Shown piece by piece: positions 41,847 through 49,631 of a stretch of 64,000 nucleotides of DNA (position 1 is its first letter; the number at the start of each line of letters is the position of its first letter). The translations under genes were made by a program, and so were the position numbers. This DNA is from Gemmatimonadaceae bacterium (GTDB lineage: Bacteria; Gemmatimonadota; Gemmatimonadetes; Gemmatimonadales; Gemmatimonadaceae), in NCBI GenBank assembly GCA_035633115.1, contig DASQFN010000047.1:434001-498000 (forward strand). Direction: 5' to 3'. Below the pieces are notes generated by a model, which was not told where the DNA came from, made no database searches, and saw nothing but the letters and a program-made list of their open reading frames with translations.

Positions 41847-43046
41847 TCAACGACGCGCTCGTGCCTCTTTGAGCCTACGTCGGTATTCGGGGTTGTCCAC
41901 GTCGAGAAGCACTGCTGCCGAATACGATGCCTGAGCGTCGGCCCATCTATGAAGCAACATCATGAGCGAGCCCAGCGCGGCGTGATACTTGGCAACAGAA
42001 CCATCGTACAGGATCGCCTTCTGAAAGGTTTGCTCTGCCTTCGCCCACTCGTGGGTACCGACATAGCCTTGGGCTTCTTCGAACGCTATGACTCCTGCTT
42101 GGCGGTCGGCCTCAGACCGTGGCGCTCCGATAGTGGATTGCGCGATGCTCGGTGACAATGGTTCTTCGGCATCCATCGGTGTGGTTGGCCGAACCGTCGC
42201 CTTTGGATCTGGAGTTGTCGATGGTTGTTCAGAACCCGAAACGGGCTTTGTGACTTTTGAAATCTTACGATTACTATCCTCAGCGCGCGTTTCGTCTTGC
42301 GAGATCGGTCGCGCAGTTTCCGTTATCGGTAAAGCTGCAGCTCGTTCACCCTGCACGCCAAGAATAGAGAAAGTGAAAAGGTAGTCGTTCGTAAATCCTT
42401 CAATTTGCAATGGGAGCAGTAGTTTTACGCTCTTTCCGGTATATCGTTCTCGGAGGTCCGACAGAATCGCCTCTCGATTCGCAGAAACCATTGGCGGACG
42501 GGGGAGAAAAGGAGATGTGTGCCACCCACCGTAAGCGCCTGAGGAGTACGTAACGTTCGAAGTAGGAACGACGATGTCGGTAACAAAGCCCTTTGCTACT
42601 ACGACAGTGGGCGGTTGCGAACTGTTTCGATCCACATACTTGACGCCGGAGTGTAGTACTCGCCCGCTTTCTCCAGCCGGATCAACGATCGCAGCGTCAT
42701 CCCACACAATCCGGATAGAGTGAAGAGTCTTGTTCTCGAGCCGGAATGCAAAACCATCGGTGATGGGTGCGAGCGTAATTCGCACCAACGAATCATCGAA
42801 CGTGAATTTTGTCTTACCACTGTCGGAAATCACGGCCAAATGCTCACGCCCATAACGTTGTTGGGCCGTTGCTGGCCGTTGAACTGACATAAGTCTTAAG
42901 GAGTAATCAGGCCGTTCGGGAATCAGCGAGGCGCACCCTGCGGACAAAGCGAACGCAGCGAAGGGCGCAGAACGAAGGGCTAAGCGCGAGAACGTCAATG
43001 CTAGCCAGCGGATGGCGACGACTTTTCTCGACCACATCGGGGGCAC
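41847..43046 (-). CDS. Putative lipoprotein with C-terminal TPR-like helices
   Basis: 399 aa. The N-terminus is long and basic, then FAAFALSAGC gives a lipobox (Cys ~38). A beta-rich domain (SGKTKFTFDDSLVRITLAPI, ENKTLHSIRIVWDDAAI) with a YGGWHTSPF insert covers ~60-220, followed by a Pro/Thr/Ser linker and two TPR-like helical pairs (EEAQGYVGTHEWAKAEQTFQKAI, RWADAQASYSAAVLLD). Probably surface or periplasmic. A shorter start is possible. Only intact cargo of element D. Role unknown. Confidence 0.6.
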   Translation of the reverse strand: MPPMWSRKVVAIRWLALTFSRLALRSAPFAAFALSAGCASLIPERPDYSLRLMSVQRPATAQQRYGREHLAVISDSGKTKFTFDDSLVRITLAPITDGFAFRLENKTLHSIRIVWDDAAIVDPAGESGRVLHSGVKYVDRNSSQPPTVVVAKGFVTDIVVPTSNVTYSSGAYGGWHTSPFLPRPPMVSANREAILSDLRERYTGKSVKLLLPLQIEGFTNDYLFTFSILGVQGERAAALPITETARPISQDETRAEDSNRKISKVTKPVSGSEQPSTTPDPKATVRPTTPMDAEEPLSPSIAQSTIGAPRSEADRQAGVIAFEEAQGYVGTHEWAKAEQTFQKAILYDGSVAKYHAALGSLMMLLHRWADAQASYSAAVLLDVDNPEYRRRLKEARARR

Positions 43047-43069
43047 TCTGGAGTTCGTGGCGGAGGCCT

Positions 43070-43090
43070 AATATTGCCACTGCCAATATT
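43070..43090. promoter_or_regulatory. Inverted repeat AATATTG / CAATATT upstream of the lipoprotein gene
   Basis: Perfect 7-base arms with a 7-base spacer, ~24 bases ahead of the longest start of the minus-strand lipoprotein gene. Position and symmetry fit an operator. A GC-rich palindrome-like stretch (GGCGCCCCGGGCGC) follows. Confidence 0.4.
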
Positions 43091-43178
43091 GGCGCCCCGG
43101 GCGCGGGGCCGCTACTCGCGCGCATTCTTTGCGGGTCACGGCGGGCCACTGGGTCAAATGCATTTCCCTAAGTGCCAA

Positions 43179-43214
43179 CGCCGCACTATGAAACAGCGCC
43201 TTCAAAGTAAGGCG
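43179..43214 (-). repeat. Right-end hairpin, copy 3 (degenerate)
   Basis: CGCCGCACTATGAA is intact but the second arm reads TTCAAAGTAAGGCG, with two extra changes compared with the other copies, and the loop differs. The decay fits this being the oldest right junction. Six bases later comes the third tRNA half. Confidence 0.75.
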
Positions 43215-43219
43215 GGTTT

Positions 43220-43258
43220 GGTTTAGGAAACCGCTGCTCTATCCACCTGAGCTACGGG
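43220..43258 (-). repeat. tRNA-Arg 5' half, scar 3 (original chromosomal half?)
   Basis: Thirty-nine bases match the tRNA 5' half exactly from the core to the start of the acceptor stem, but the acceptor end is changed (GGGAC for GGGGGC on the plus strand). It borders the chromosomal acylphosphatase gene, so it should be the half originally present in the chromosome, now free to mutate. Confidence 0.85.
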
Positions 43259-43321
43259 ACGAAGCGGGCTGCGGTGAATTCTAACCAATTTTCAAAACGG
43301 AACGATCCCGGTTGCGTCGAT

Positions 43322-43588
43322 CTATCGGACAGCGAAAGGAGCTTTGAGGTCGTCCAGTGACGATAGCTCCTCGACCGTCGAAACTTCAGCTCCATCGGGT
43401 CCCTGACGAACCACGCGCGAGAACTCATCCAGATTCTTCTGCTCTCCGGAGGCGGCGACTTCAACGCTTCCGTCGGGATGGTTCGCCACCCACCCCGCGA
43501 CACCGAGTCTTCGCGCATGAACGCGGACGAACCATCGGAACCCGACTCCCTGCACGCGACCGCGAAGGCGGAGGCGTATCGATGGCAC
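43322..43588 (-). CDS. acyP: Acylphosphatase
   Basis: 88 aa from the GTG at 43588; the open frame reaches 44155 but that is a shadow of other genes. Hydrolyses acyl-phosphates. The signature GRVQGVGFRWFVR (catalytic Arg in the phosphate loop) and the GWVANHPDGSVEV segment with its Asn are both present. A GAGGGT ribosome site precedes the start, inside the end of the upstream gene. First chromosomal gene right of the island. Confidence 0.93.
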   Translation of the reverse strand: MPSIRLRLRGRVQGVGFRWFVRVHARRLGVAGWVANHPDGSVEVAASGEQKNLDEFSRVVRQGPDGAEVSTVEELSSLDDLKAPFAVR

Positions 43589-43592
43589 GTGC

Positions 43593-44228
43593 CTACCCTC
43601 TGTTTCGCAGCAGAGACGCGAATGCCGCAACGATGGCCGCCTCGGGCGGGCTGCCTCTGAACTGGTGAAGCGACAGCTCACCGGATCGGATCCTTCGAGC
43701 GATTTCGACGAGCGCTGCGGCAACTTCATCTTCGCGCAGATGTGTGGACGTGTCAGCCGGTGCATGCCGACCCGCATCCCAGTTCGTCGTAGACCACGCC
43801 GCGTGCGCTTCCGCCGCTTCAGGTACGGGCGCGCCGAGTGAAGCAAGTCCACTCCAATCGTAGGATTGCCAGTCACCCTCCGCCCAGCCTTCGCTATCCG
43901 TCTCCCCCAAGTGCTGATTCGCAACGCTGCCTGCCGCCTTCGCGGAGTTCGGATGTACTGCCAGCGGCACGTCAGGTTCAAGCAGAAACTCATCGATAGA
44001 CGGCAGATCATCCACGAAGCGATCGATCGACGGCAGGCTTTCCGACGAATCGAACGCAAAACCTTCCGTCGCAAGCGCGTCCGAAGATTCGAGGAAATCC
44101 GCAAAATCGGTCTCGTCTGCGGGAGCCTCGGCGGCCATGTGCGGCGTCGCGCCACGCCCCGGATCCGGCTTCGCGAATGGCGGATGCAGTCTCTGGCGGT
44201 GCTCGCTCTGTCCCGGCGATGTCGGCAT
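43593..44228 (-). CDS. Acidic protein of unknown function
   Basis: 211 aa; the start may be the later ATG giving MAAEAPADETDFADFLES. Strongly acidic and low in complexity for ~140 residues (SLPSIDRFVDDLPSIDEFLLEPD contains a PSID repeat), then a more ordered helical end (REDEVAAALVEIARRIRSGELSL, EAAIVAAFASLLRNRG). No signal peptide or membrane segment. It lies between pcm and acyP on the same strand. The C-terminal helices might bind a partner. Not recognised. Confidence 0.6.
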   Translation of the reverse strand: MPTSPGQSEHRQRLHPPFAKPDPGRGATPHMAAEAPADETDFADFLESSDALATEGFAFDSSESLPSIDRFVDDLPSIDEFLLEPDVPLAVHPNSAKAAGSVANQHLGETDSEGWAEGDWQSYDWSGLASLGAPVPEAAEAHAAWSTTNWDAGRHAPADTSTHLREDEVAAALVEIARRIRSGELSLHQFRGSPPEAAIVAAFASLLRNRG

Positions 44229-44233
44229 CTCCG

Positions 44234-44893
44234 TCAGCTCTCCCAGCTGTGCTTGCCGACCAGTGGCACAAACCGCACCGGCGCGAGATCCTTTTGCTCG
44301 AGCTGGCCGTCCCTGCGAGTGAAGAGCTGCAGCACCTGCTCATCGCGCCCGCCGAGCGGAATGAGAAGTCGTCCACCCTCCCCCAGCTGCTCGATGTACG
44401 CCGGCGGAACTACCGGGGCTGCAGCTCCGACGAGTATCGCGTCGTACGGCGCGAACTGCGGCCATCCGAGCGTGCCGTCGCCCAGCATGAACGAGACATT
44501 CGTTATGCCAACCTGCTGCAGCACCTCGCGCGCACGCTCGAGCAGCGGAGCAATTCGCTCTATGCTGAATACCTGCGACGCAAGCTTGCCGAGCAGCGCG
44601 GTCTGGTACCCCGAGCCGGTGCCGATCTCGAGAACACGCTCGCTGCCCGTCAGCTCGAGAACCTCGAGATAACGGGCATGAATGGAGGGCTGCGAGATCG
44701 TCTGCCCGCTGCCGATTGGAAGCGCCGAATCCTCGTAAGCGCGATGCCGCACGGCACTCGGCACAAAGACGTGCCGCGGGATCTCGTCGATCGCATGCAG
44801 AACCGCGAGGTCGCGAATCCCCTGATCCTGCAGCACCGAAACGAGTCGCCGCCGCGCGCCACGATACTCCTGTGCCTCTATAGCTCCTGCCAC
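44234..44893 (-). CDS. pcm: Protein-L-isoaspartate O-methyltransferase
   Basis: 219 aa. Methylates isoaspartyl residues to start repair of aged proteins. The family blocks IPRHVFVPSAVRHRAYED, GSGQTISQPSIHARYLEVL and the SAM site VLEIGTGSGYQTALLG are complete; GDGTLGWPQFAPYDAILVGAA follows. It overlaps surE by 16 bases; surE-pcm pairing is common and linked to stationary-phase survival. Confidence 0.95.
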   Translation of the reverse strand: MAGAIEAQEYRGARRRLVSVLQDQGIRDLAVLHAIDEIPRHVFVPSAVRHRAYEDSALPIGSGQTISQPSIHARYLEVLELTGSERVLEIGTGSGYQTALLGKLASQVFSIERIAPLLERAREVLQQVGITNVSFMLGDGTLGWPQFAPYDAILVGAAAPVVPPAYIEQLGEGGRLLIPLGGRDEQVLQLFTRRDGQLEQKDLAPVRFVPLVGKHSWES

Positions 44894-45639
44894 CAGTTCT
44901 CCGGCGACTCCAGCATCGCGTGGTGTGTGACGTCGAGGTGCAATGGCGTCACTGAAATGTAGCCTTCCTCTACAGCGCGGAAGTCGGAGTCCTCATGTCC
45001 CGACCATTCGATCGACCCGCCGCCGATCCAGAAGATTGGCCGGCCCCACGGATCCTGCATCTTCGTGATCGAATCGGAATAGACCCGCCGGCCGAGCCTG
45101 GTAAGCTTGACGCCTTTGATCTGCTCTCCATGCACCGGCGGAAGATTGATGTTCAAAAGAGTGTTAGGCGGGAACGCACGCAAATTGAAAATGTGTCGCA
45201 GCAGCCGGGTGAGCGGCTCGATCTGATTGTTGAGCATGCTCGTGTCGGCGCGCAGATCGCCGCCCGCGAACGAGATAGCTATGGACGGAATCCCGATGGA
45301 GATGCCCTCCATCGCTGCAGCGACCGTGCCCGAGTAAAGCACATCTTCGCCCATGTTCTGGCCGTGATTGATGCCGCTCAGAATGAAATCCGGCCGCTCT
45401 TCCATCAGCGCTTCGACCGCGAGCATCACGCAGTCCGTGGGAGTGCCGTCCACCTGCCAGCGCTTCTCTTCCCTGAGAATCGGTCTGACCGGATGGTGAA
45501 GCGTCAGGGAATGGCTTGTAGCGCTCTGCTCCCGGTCAGGCGCGACAACGGTTACATCACCGAGTGGCTCAGCCGCTGCCACGAGGCATGCGAGGCCGTG
45601 CGCGAGTATTCCATCATCATTCGTGCAGAGTACTCGCAT
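44878..45639 (-). CDS. surE: 5'-nucleotidase SurE
   Basis: 253 aa. A metal-dependent phosphatase acting on nucleoside monophosphates. The N-terminal TNDDGILAHG metal motif, PDREQSATSHSLTL and SGINHGQNMGEDVLYSGTVAAAMEG blocks are typical. Its ATG overlaps the stop of the GT2 gene by one base (TGATG). Normal length. Confidence 0.95.
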   Translation of the reverse strand: MRVLCTNDDGILAHGLACLVAAAEPLGDVTVVAPDREQSATSHSLTLHHPVRPILREEKRWQVDGTPTDCVMLAVEALMEERPDFILSGINHGQNMGEDVLYSGTVAAAMEGISIGIPSIAISFAGGDLRADTSMLNNQIEPLTRLLRHIFNLRAFPPNTLLNINLPPVHGEQIKGVKLTRLGRRVYSDSITKMQDPWGRPIFWIGGGSIEWSGHEDSDFRAVEEGYISVTPLHLDVTHHAMLESPENWWQEL

Positions 45640-46352
45640 CAGACCTCGTCGGGGTGCGAGAGCGGACGCTTCACTCCGCGCCGGAATGCTCCTGCGCGGT
45701 GCTTCCAGAGCACTCCGATCACGAGCATCGCGTCGCGGAATTCGCGGAAATAACTCGCCGAGCCGTAGATCGTGGAGATTGGAACGTTGGTGATGCTGAA
45801 GCCTGCGTGAGCCGCGCGAATGATGAAATCGGTCTCGAATTCATACCGGTCGCCCTCGGCGTGCACGGCTGACAACACCTCACGCCTGATTCCTCTATAG
45901 CCCGACTGGCTGTCCCGGACCGCGCCGCCCGAGACCATCCGAGTTGCCGCACTCGACATGAAATTCGCGATGCGGCGGTGGCGAGGGACGTGCTCGCCCG
46001 ACAGGTCGCGCGTTCCAATGGCGATGTGAGAAACGTCGAGTGCTTTGAGAATCGATGGGGCGAATGCCGGGTCGTGCTGGCCATCGGAGTCGATGGTCAG
46101 CACAGCGCGGCAATCAGTCTCCAAAGCTGCCGCGAAGGCAGCTCGAAGCGCGGCTCCCTTTCCGCGATTCTCCGGAAAGTCGATCGTCTCATCGCAGATA
46201 TAACGCAGCAATGCGGCGGTGCCATCCGCTGAGCCGTCGTTGACTCCGATGATCGACGCACGCGGCAACGCCTCACGGAGACCCTTGATGACAGGTCCTA
46301 CGGTCTTCTCCGCGTTGAACGCCGGAACGATGACTGCGATCGGCTCGATCAT
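45639..46352 (-). CDS. GT2 glycosyltransferase (DPM/polyprenyl-phosphate type)
   Basis: 237 aa, soluble GT-A fold: VIVPAFNAEKTVGPV, GVNDGSADGTAALL, GKGAALRAAFAAAL and LTIDSDGQHDP (DXD). The pattern is close to polyprenyl-phosphate glucosyl/mannosyltransferases. No membrane anchor. ATG overlaps the MerR gene stop by four bases. Its sugar is unknown; it may serve the same envelope glycans as the left-arm enzymes. Confidence 0.85.
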   Translation of the reverse strand: MIEPIAVIVPAFNAEKTVGPVIKGLREALPRASIIGVNDGSADGTAALLRYICDETIDFPENRGKGAALRAAFAAALETDCRAVLTIDSDGQHDPAFAPSILKALDVSHIAIGTRDLSGEHVPRHRRIANFMSSAATRMVSGGAVRDSQSGYRGIRREVLSAVHAEGDRYEFETDFIIRAAHAGFSITNVPISTIYGSASYFREFRDAMLVIGVLWKHRAGAFRRGVKRPLSHPDEV

Positions 46353-46714
46353 TCGATTTCCGGTTCTCCGTCAATTGCCGCCAGTATCGCTTCCAGATCG
46401 GATTCCATGGACTCCACCGTCTGCGAGTCGAGTGCCGCGCGCGCCACAGAGCGCAATTCGCCGCTTTTTCTGTACTCGTCGATCTTCTGGCGGGCGCCGT
46501 CGATCGTGTATTTCTCGGTGTACAGCAGCTGGCGAACGAGCATTATCAGCTCGATCTCCCGCCGCTGGTAGACGCGGTTTCCCGAGCGATTCTTTGCGGG
46601 GTGCAGAAATCGGAACTGACTCTCCCAGTATCGAAGCACATGCGGTTTGAGATCGGTGAGATTGCAGACGTCACCCATCGAAAAGAATTCGCGGACCGGC
46701 TCGGCAGATGGCAT
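46349..46714 (-). CDS. MerR-family transcription regulator
   Basis: 121 aa. An N-terminal MerR winged helix: FFSMGDVCNLTDLKPHVLRYWESQF, then RSGNRVYQRREIELIMLVRQLL. The C-terminal ~40 residues are a short acidic coil without effector cysteines, so no metal sensing is indicated. Such short MerR proteins often sit beside growth genes in this kind of operon. Start overlaps gpsA. Confidence 0.88.
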   Translation of the reverse strand: MPSAEPVREFFSMGDVCNLTDLKPHVLRYWESQFRFLHPAKNRSGNRVYQRREIELIMLVRQLLYTEKYTIDGARQKIDEYRKSGELRSVARAALDSQTVESMESDLEAILAAIDGEPEIE

Positions 46715-47709
46715 CAGTCGCTCTCCGATCTCAGCTCACGCGTCATCAGCGATCCGATCGCATCGCGCGGAGGATGGCCCTCGAACAACACACGGTAAAC
46801 GGCATCGACAATCGGCATTTCCACTCCCTCCCGCGCTGCGAGTGCGCGCGCGCTTCGTGTTGTAATCACACCTTCGGCAACCGTCTCCTTCCCGGCAAGC
46901 ACTTCCTCGAGCGAGGCGCCTCGACCCATCTCCACTCCAACACTCCGGTTCCGGCTCAGGGTCCCGGTACACGTGAGAACCAGATCGCCCATCCCCGCCA
47001 GCCCGGCCAGCGTTGTGGCTTCCGCGCCGAGACGAGTTCCGAGTCGTGTCATCTCGGCGAGGCCGCGGGTGATCAACGCCGCTCGCGCGTTGAAGCCCAG
47101 GCCCAATCCTTCAGCGATACCCGTCGCGACAGCCATGACGTTTTTCAGAGCACCGCCTATCTCCACGCCCGTCACGTCACTGTGCGTGTACGCCCGGAAA
47201 TCAGTGGCGCTGAAGGTTTGCTGCGCGAATCTCGCGGCTTCAGCATCGGCGGACGCGACAACCACGGCTGTCGGTTGTCGATTCGCAACCTCCACTGCGA
47301 AGCTCGGGCCCGAAAGTGCAACGACTGTCGAGTCCGCGACTTCGGCAGAAATCACGTCTGTCATGAGGGCCAGCGACTCTGCCTCGATGCCCTTCGATGC
47401 GACTACGATCGGCACGCGCGCCGGGAACGCATCACGGGCGCTGCGCACGATAGGACGTAATACGTGTGACGGAGTCGCAACTGTCACGAGCTCAGCGCCG
47501 TCTACTGCATCCGCCACGTCAGCCCAGGCCGTCACGTCTGCGCTCAGCTTGTGTCCGCTCAGAAAGCGACGATTCTCGTGGGACCGGTTTATCGTCTCGA
47601 CGACGTCCCACTCGTACGCCCATAGCCGGACGGGATGGCCATTCCGAGCGAGCAGGTCGGCAAGCGCGGTTCCCCAGGCCCCAGCACCGAGCACGGCGCA
47701 TCGAGTCAC
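46714..47709 (-). CDS. gpsA: Glycerol-3-phosphate dehydrogenase [NAD(P)+]
   Basis: 331 aa. Makes glycerol-3-phosphate from DHAP for phospholipids. The nucleotide loop VLGAGAWGTALADLLA, SGPSFAVEVANRQPTA, the catalytic Lys region GALKNVMAVATGI and FNARAALITRGLAEM are all in place. Start overlaps plsY (ATGA); pairing with plsY and, across the window, plsX gives the first steps of phospholipid synthesis. Confidence 0.97.
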   Translation of the reverse strand: MTRCAVLGAGAWGTALADLLARNGHPVRLWAYEWDVVETINRSHENRRFLSGHKLSADVTAWADVADAVDGAELVTVATPSHVLRPIVRSARDAFPARVPIVVASKGIEAESLALMTDVISAEVADSTVVALSGPSFAVEVANRQPTAVVVASADAEAARFAQQTFSATDFRAYTHSDVTGVEIGGALKNVMAVATGIAEGLGLGFNARAALITRGLAEMTRLGTRLGAEATTLAGLAGMGDLVLTCTGTLSRNRSVGVEMGRGASLEEVLAGKETVAEGVITTRSARALAAREGVEMPIVDAVYRVLFEGHPPRDAIGSLMTRELRSESD

Positions 47710-48323
47710 CTCGCGGGTGCCTCGACCTTACGTCCGAAACGCGGCTCCTCGCCGCGTCTGAGCCGCCCGATGTTCGCCCGGTGCGTCCAGACAACGAAAA
47801 ACATCATCGCGAAGCTGACGATGAACAGCGGTGCTCGTGGTCCGGCCCAGAGGCACAACGCAATGGGGAGCGCGATGGCAGCGGCGAGCGAAGCAACGCT
47901 CACGATTCGTGTCAGTATGAGAGCCGCGGCGAAAACAAGAAGTGAGATCAGCGTGGGCAGCCACGCCAGTCCGAAAAAAACTCCACCTGCGGTGGCTACT
48001 CCCTTCCCGCCGCCCTTGCCCCGGAGGAAAATCGGCCGCACGTGTCCAGTCACGGCAGCGAGTCCGAAAGCAATCGCCCAGAGCTCGGGGTTCGACGTGG
48101 TCACAACCTTCGGGAGCAAAAGAACCGGCAGCAACCCCTTCAGCGTGTCACCAAGGTAGACCAGCCCGCCAACTCGCGGTCCGAGAACTCTCAGCGCGTT
48201 CGTTGCTCCGAGATTGCCCGAGCCATGTTCCCGCAGATCGATTCCACGCGCCTTGCCCGCGAGATACGCGAACGGCACCGAGCCCGCGAGGTACGAGAGG
48301 AGAACCCCGAGAAGCGGATGCAC
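47706..48323 (-). CDS. plsY: Acyl-phosphate:glycerol-3-phosphate acyltransferase PlsY
   Basis: 205 aa, about five transmembrane segments. Uses acyl-phosphate from PlsX to acylate glycerol-3-phosphate. The three PlsY motifs are visible: GSVPFAYLAGKARGIDLREHGSGNLGATN region, GHVRPIFLRGKGGKGVATA region and the later TSLAAAIALP-like span. It begins next to der and overlaps gpsA. Confidence 0.95.
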   Translation of the reverse strand: MHPLLGVLLSYLAGSVPFAYLAGKARGIDLREHGSGNLGATNALRVLGPRVGGLVYLGDTLKGLLPVLLLPKVVTTSNPELWAIAFGLAAVTGHVRPIFLRGKGGGKGVATAGGVFFGLAWLPTLISLLVFAAALILTRIVSVASLAAAIALPIALCLWAGPRAPLFIVSFAMMFFVVWTHRANIGRLRRGEEPRFGRKVEAPAR

Positions 48324-49631
48324 TTACGCGGATTTCCTCCGCATTACCACGCGAAGAGGATTTCCCGTGAATCCCCACGCCTCGCGAAAGCCGTTGTGCA
48401 GGTAGCGGATGTAATGCTCCTGCACGAGGTCGGGGTTGTTTCCAAAGACAGCGATCGTCGGCGGGGCCGTCTCGACCTGTGTCGCGTAATTGAGTTTCAC
48501 TTCACGCCCTGACGCCTGGGGCGGCTGCTTCCGGGCAACAAGCGCCTCGAGCGTCGTGTTGACCTGCGAGGTTGTGATGCGCTTCTTCCGCTCGGCGTCG
48601 ACATCGAGAATCACGCTCAGCAGCTTGGCGACACGCTGTCCGGAAAGCGCCGAGAGGAAGATGAAAGGAACGAATTTCAGAAATGGAGCTTTCGCCTCGC
48701 ATTCGCGCTCGAAATCCCTCGCCGAGTTCGTCTCCTTTTCGGCGAGGTCCCACTTGTTGACGACAATGATGAGCGCCCTCCCGGTTTCCCACGCGAGAGC
48801 CGCAATCTTCAGATCCTGATTGTGCAGCCCCTCGGTCGCGTCGATCACGAGCAGGCAGATGTCGGCACGATCTATCGCGCGACGCGATCGCAGGGCCGAG
48901 TAAAACTCGATCCCGTCATCCACCCGCGACTGGCGGCGAAGTCCCGCCGTGTCGACGAAGATCATTCGGCGTCCGTGGTAGTTGAGCGGAGTGTCGATTG
49001 CATCCCTGGTCGTTCCGGCGATCTCGGAGACAACCAGGCGCTCCTCTCCGAGAATGCGGTTTACGAGGGATGATTTTCCGACATTCGGGCGACCTATGAC
49101 GGCAACGCGCAGCGCATCCTCTTCCTCCGCGGGACTTTCCGGAATCGCTGCGGCGATGACATCGAGCAAGTCGCCCGAGTTCTTACCGTTCACGGCAGAG
49201 ACCGGCAAAGGGTCTCCCGCGCCGAGCTCATAGAACTCGTAGTAGTCGGTGCTCGCCGGATCGTCCACCTTGTTCGCGACGAGTAGCCATGCCTTGCGCG
49301 ATTCGCGAAGCAGATGGAGAACTCGTGTGTCACTCGGATGCAGGCCTGCCTTTGCGTCGACCACCATCAGCAGAAGGTCCGCCTCGCCTATCGCCTCGAG
49401 CACCTGGCGCTTGATCTCGACGTCCATCGGAATGTGCGGATCGTCGGTTAGGCCGCCGGTATCGACCAGCCAGAACTTCCGCCGGTTCCACTCTGCGAGA
49501 GCGAAATGGCGGTCCCGCGTCGTTCCCGCTTCTTCGCTCACTATTGCGCTGTGATCGCCCACGATGCGGTTGAACAATGCCGATTTGCCGACGTTCGGCC
49601 TGCCGATGATCGCTACCACGGGAACGTTCAT
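48324..49631 (-). CDS. der: Ribosome-assembly GTPase Der (EngA)
   Basis: 435 aa. Two tandem GTPase domains: GRPNVGKSALFNRI (residues ~9-22) with DTGGL and NKVDD, and GRPNVGKSSLVNRI (~180) with DTAGLRR and NKWDL. The C-terminal KH-like domain follows (~355-435). Der helps 50S maturation. Start overlaps the DUF512 gene stop by four bases. Ends at 48324, adjacent to plsY. Confidence 0.97.
   Translation of the reverse strand: MNVPVVAIIGRPNVGKSALFNRIVGDHSAIVSEEAGTTRDRHFALAEWNRRKFWLVDTGGLTDDPHIPMDVEIKRQVLEAIGEADLLLMVVDAKAGLHPSDTRVLHLLRESRKAWLLVANKVDDPASTDYYEFYELGAGDPLPVSAVNGKNSGDLLDVIAAAIPESPAEEEDALRVAVIGRPNVGKSSLVNRILGEERLVVSEIAGTTRDAIDTPLNYHGRRMIFVDTAGLRRQSRVDDGIEFYSALRSRRAIDRADICLLVIDATEGLHNQDLKIAALAWETGRALIIVVNKWDLAEKETNSARDFERECEAKAPFLKFVPFIFLSALSGQRVAKLLSVILDVDAERKKRITTSQVNTTLEALVARKQPPQASGREVKLNYATQVETAPPTIAVFGNNPDLVQEHYIRYLHNGFREAWGFTGNPLRVVMRRKSA

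Noticed and set aside
37272-43258. Three additional tRNA-Arg genes
   Set aside because: Each copy stops in the anticodon stem and lacks variable region, T-arm and 3' acceptor; they are scars.
43322-44155. 277-aa protein containing the acylphosphatase
   Set aside because: Only the last 88 residues have family features; the rest is a shadow of the acidic-protein gene, and a GTG with a ribosome site marks the real start.
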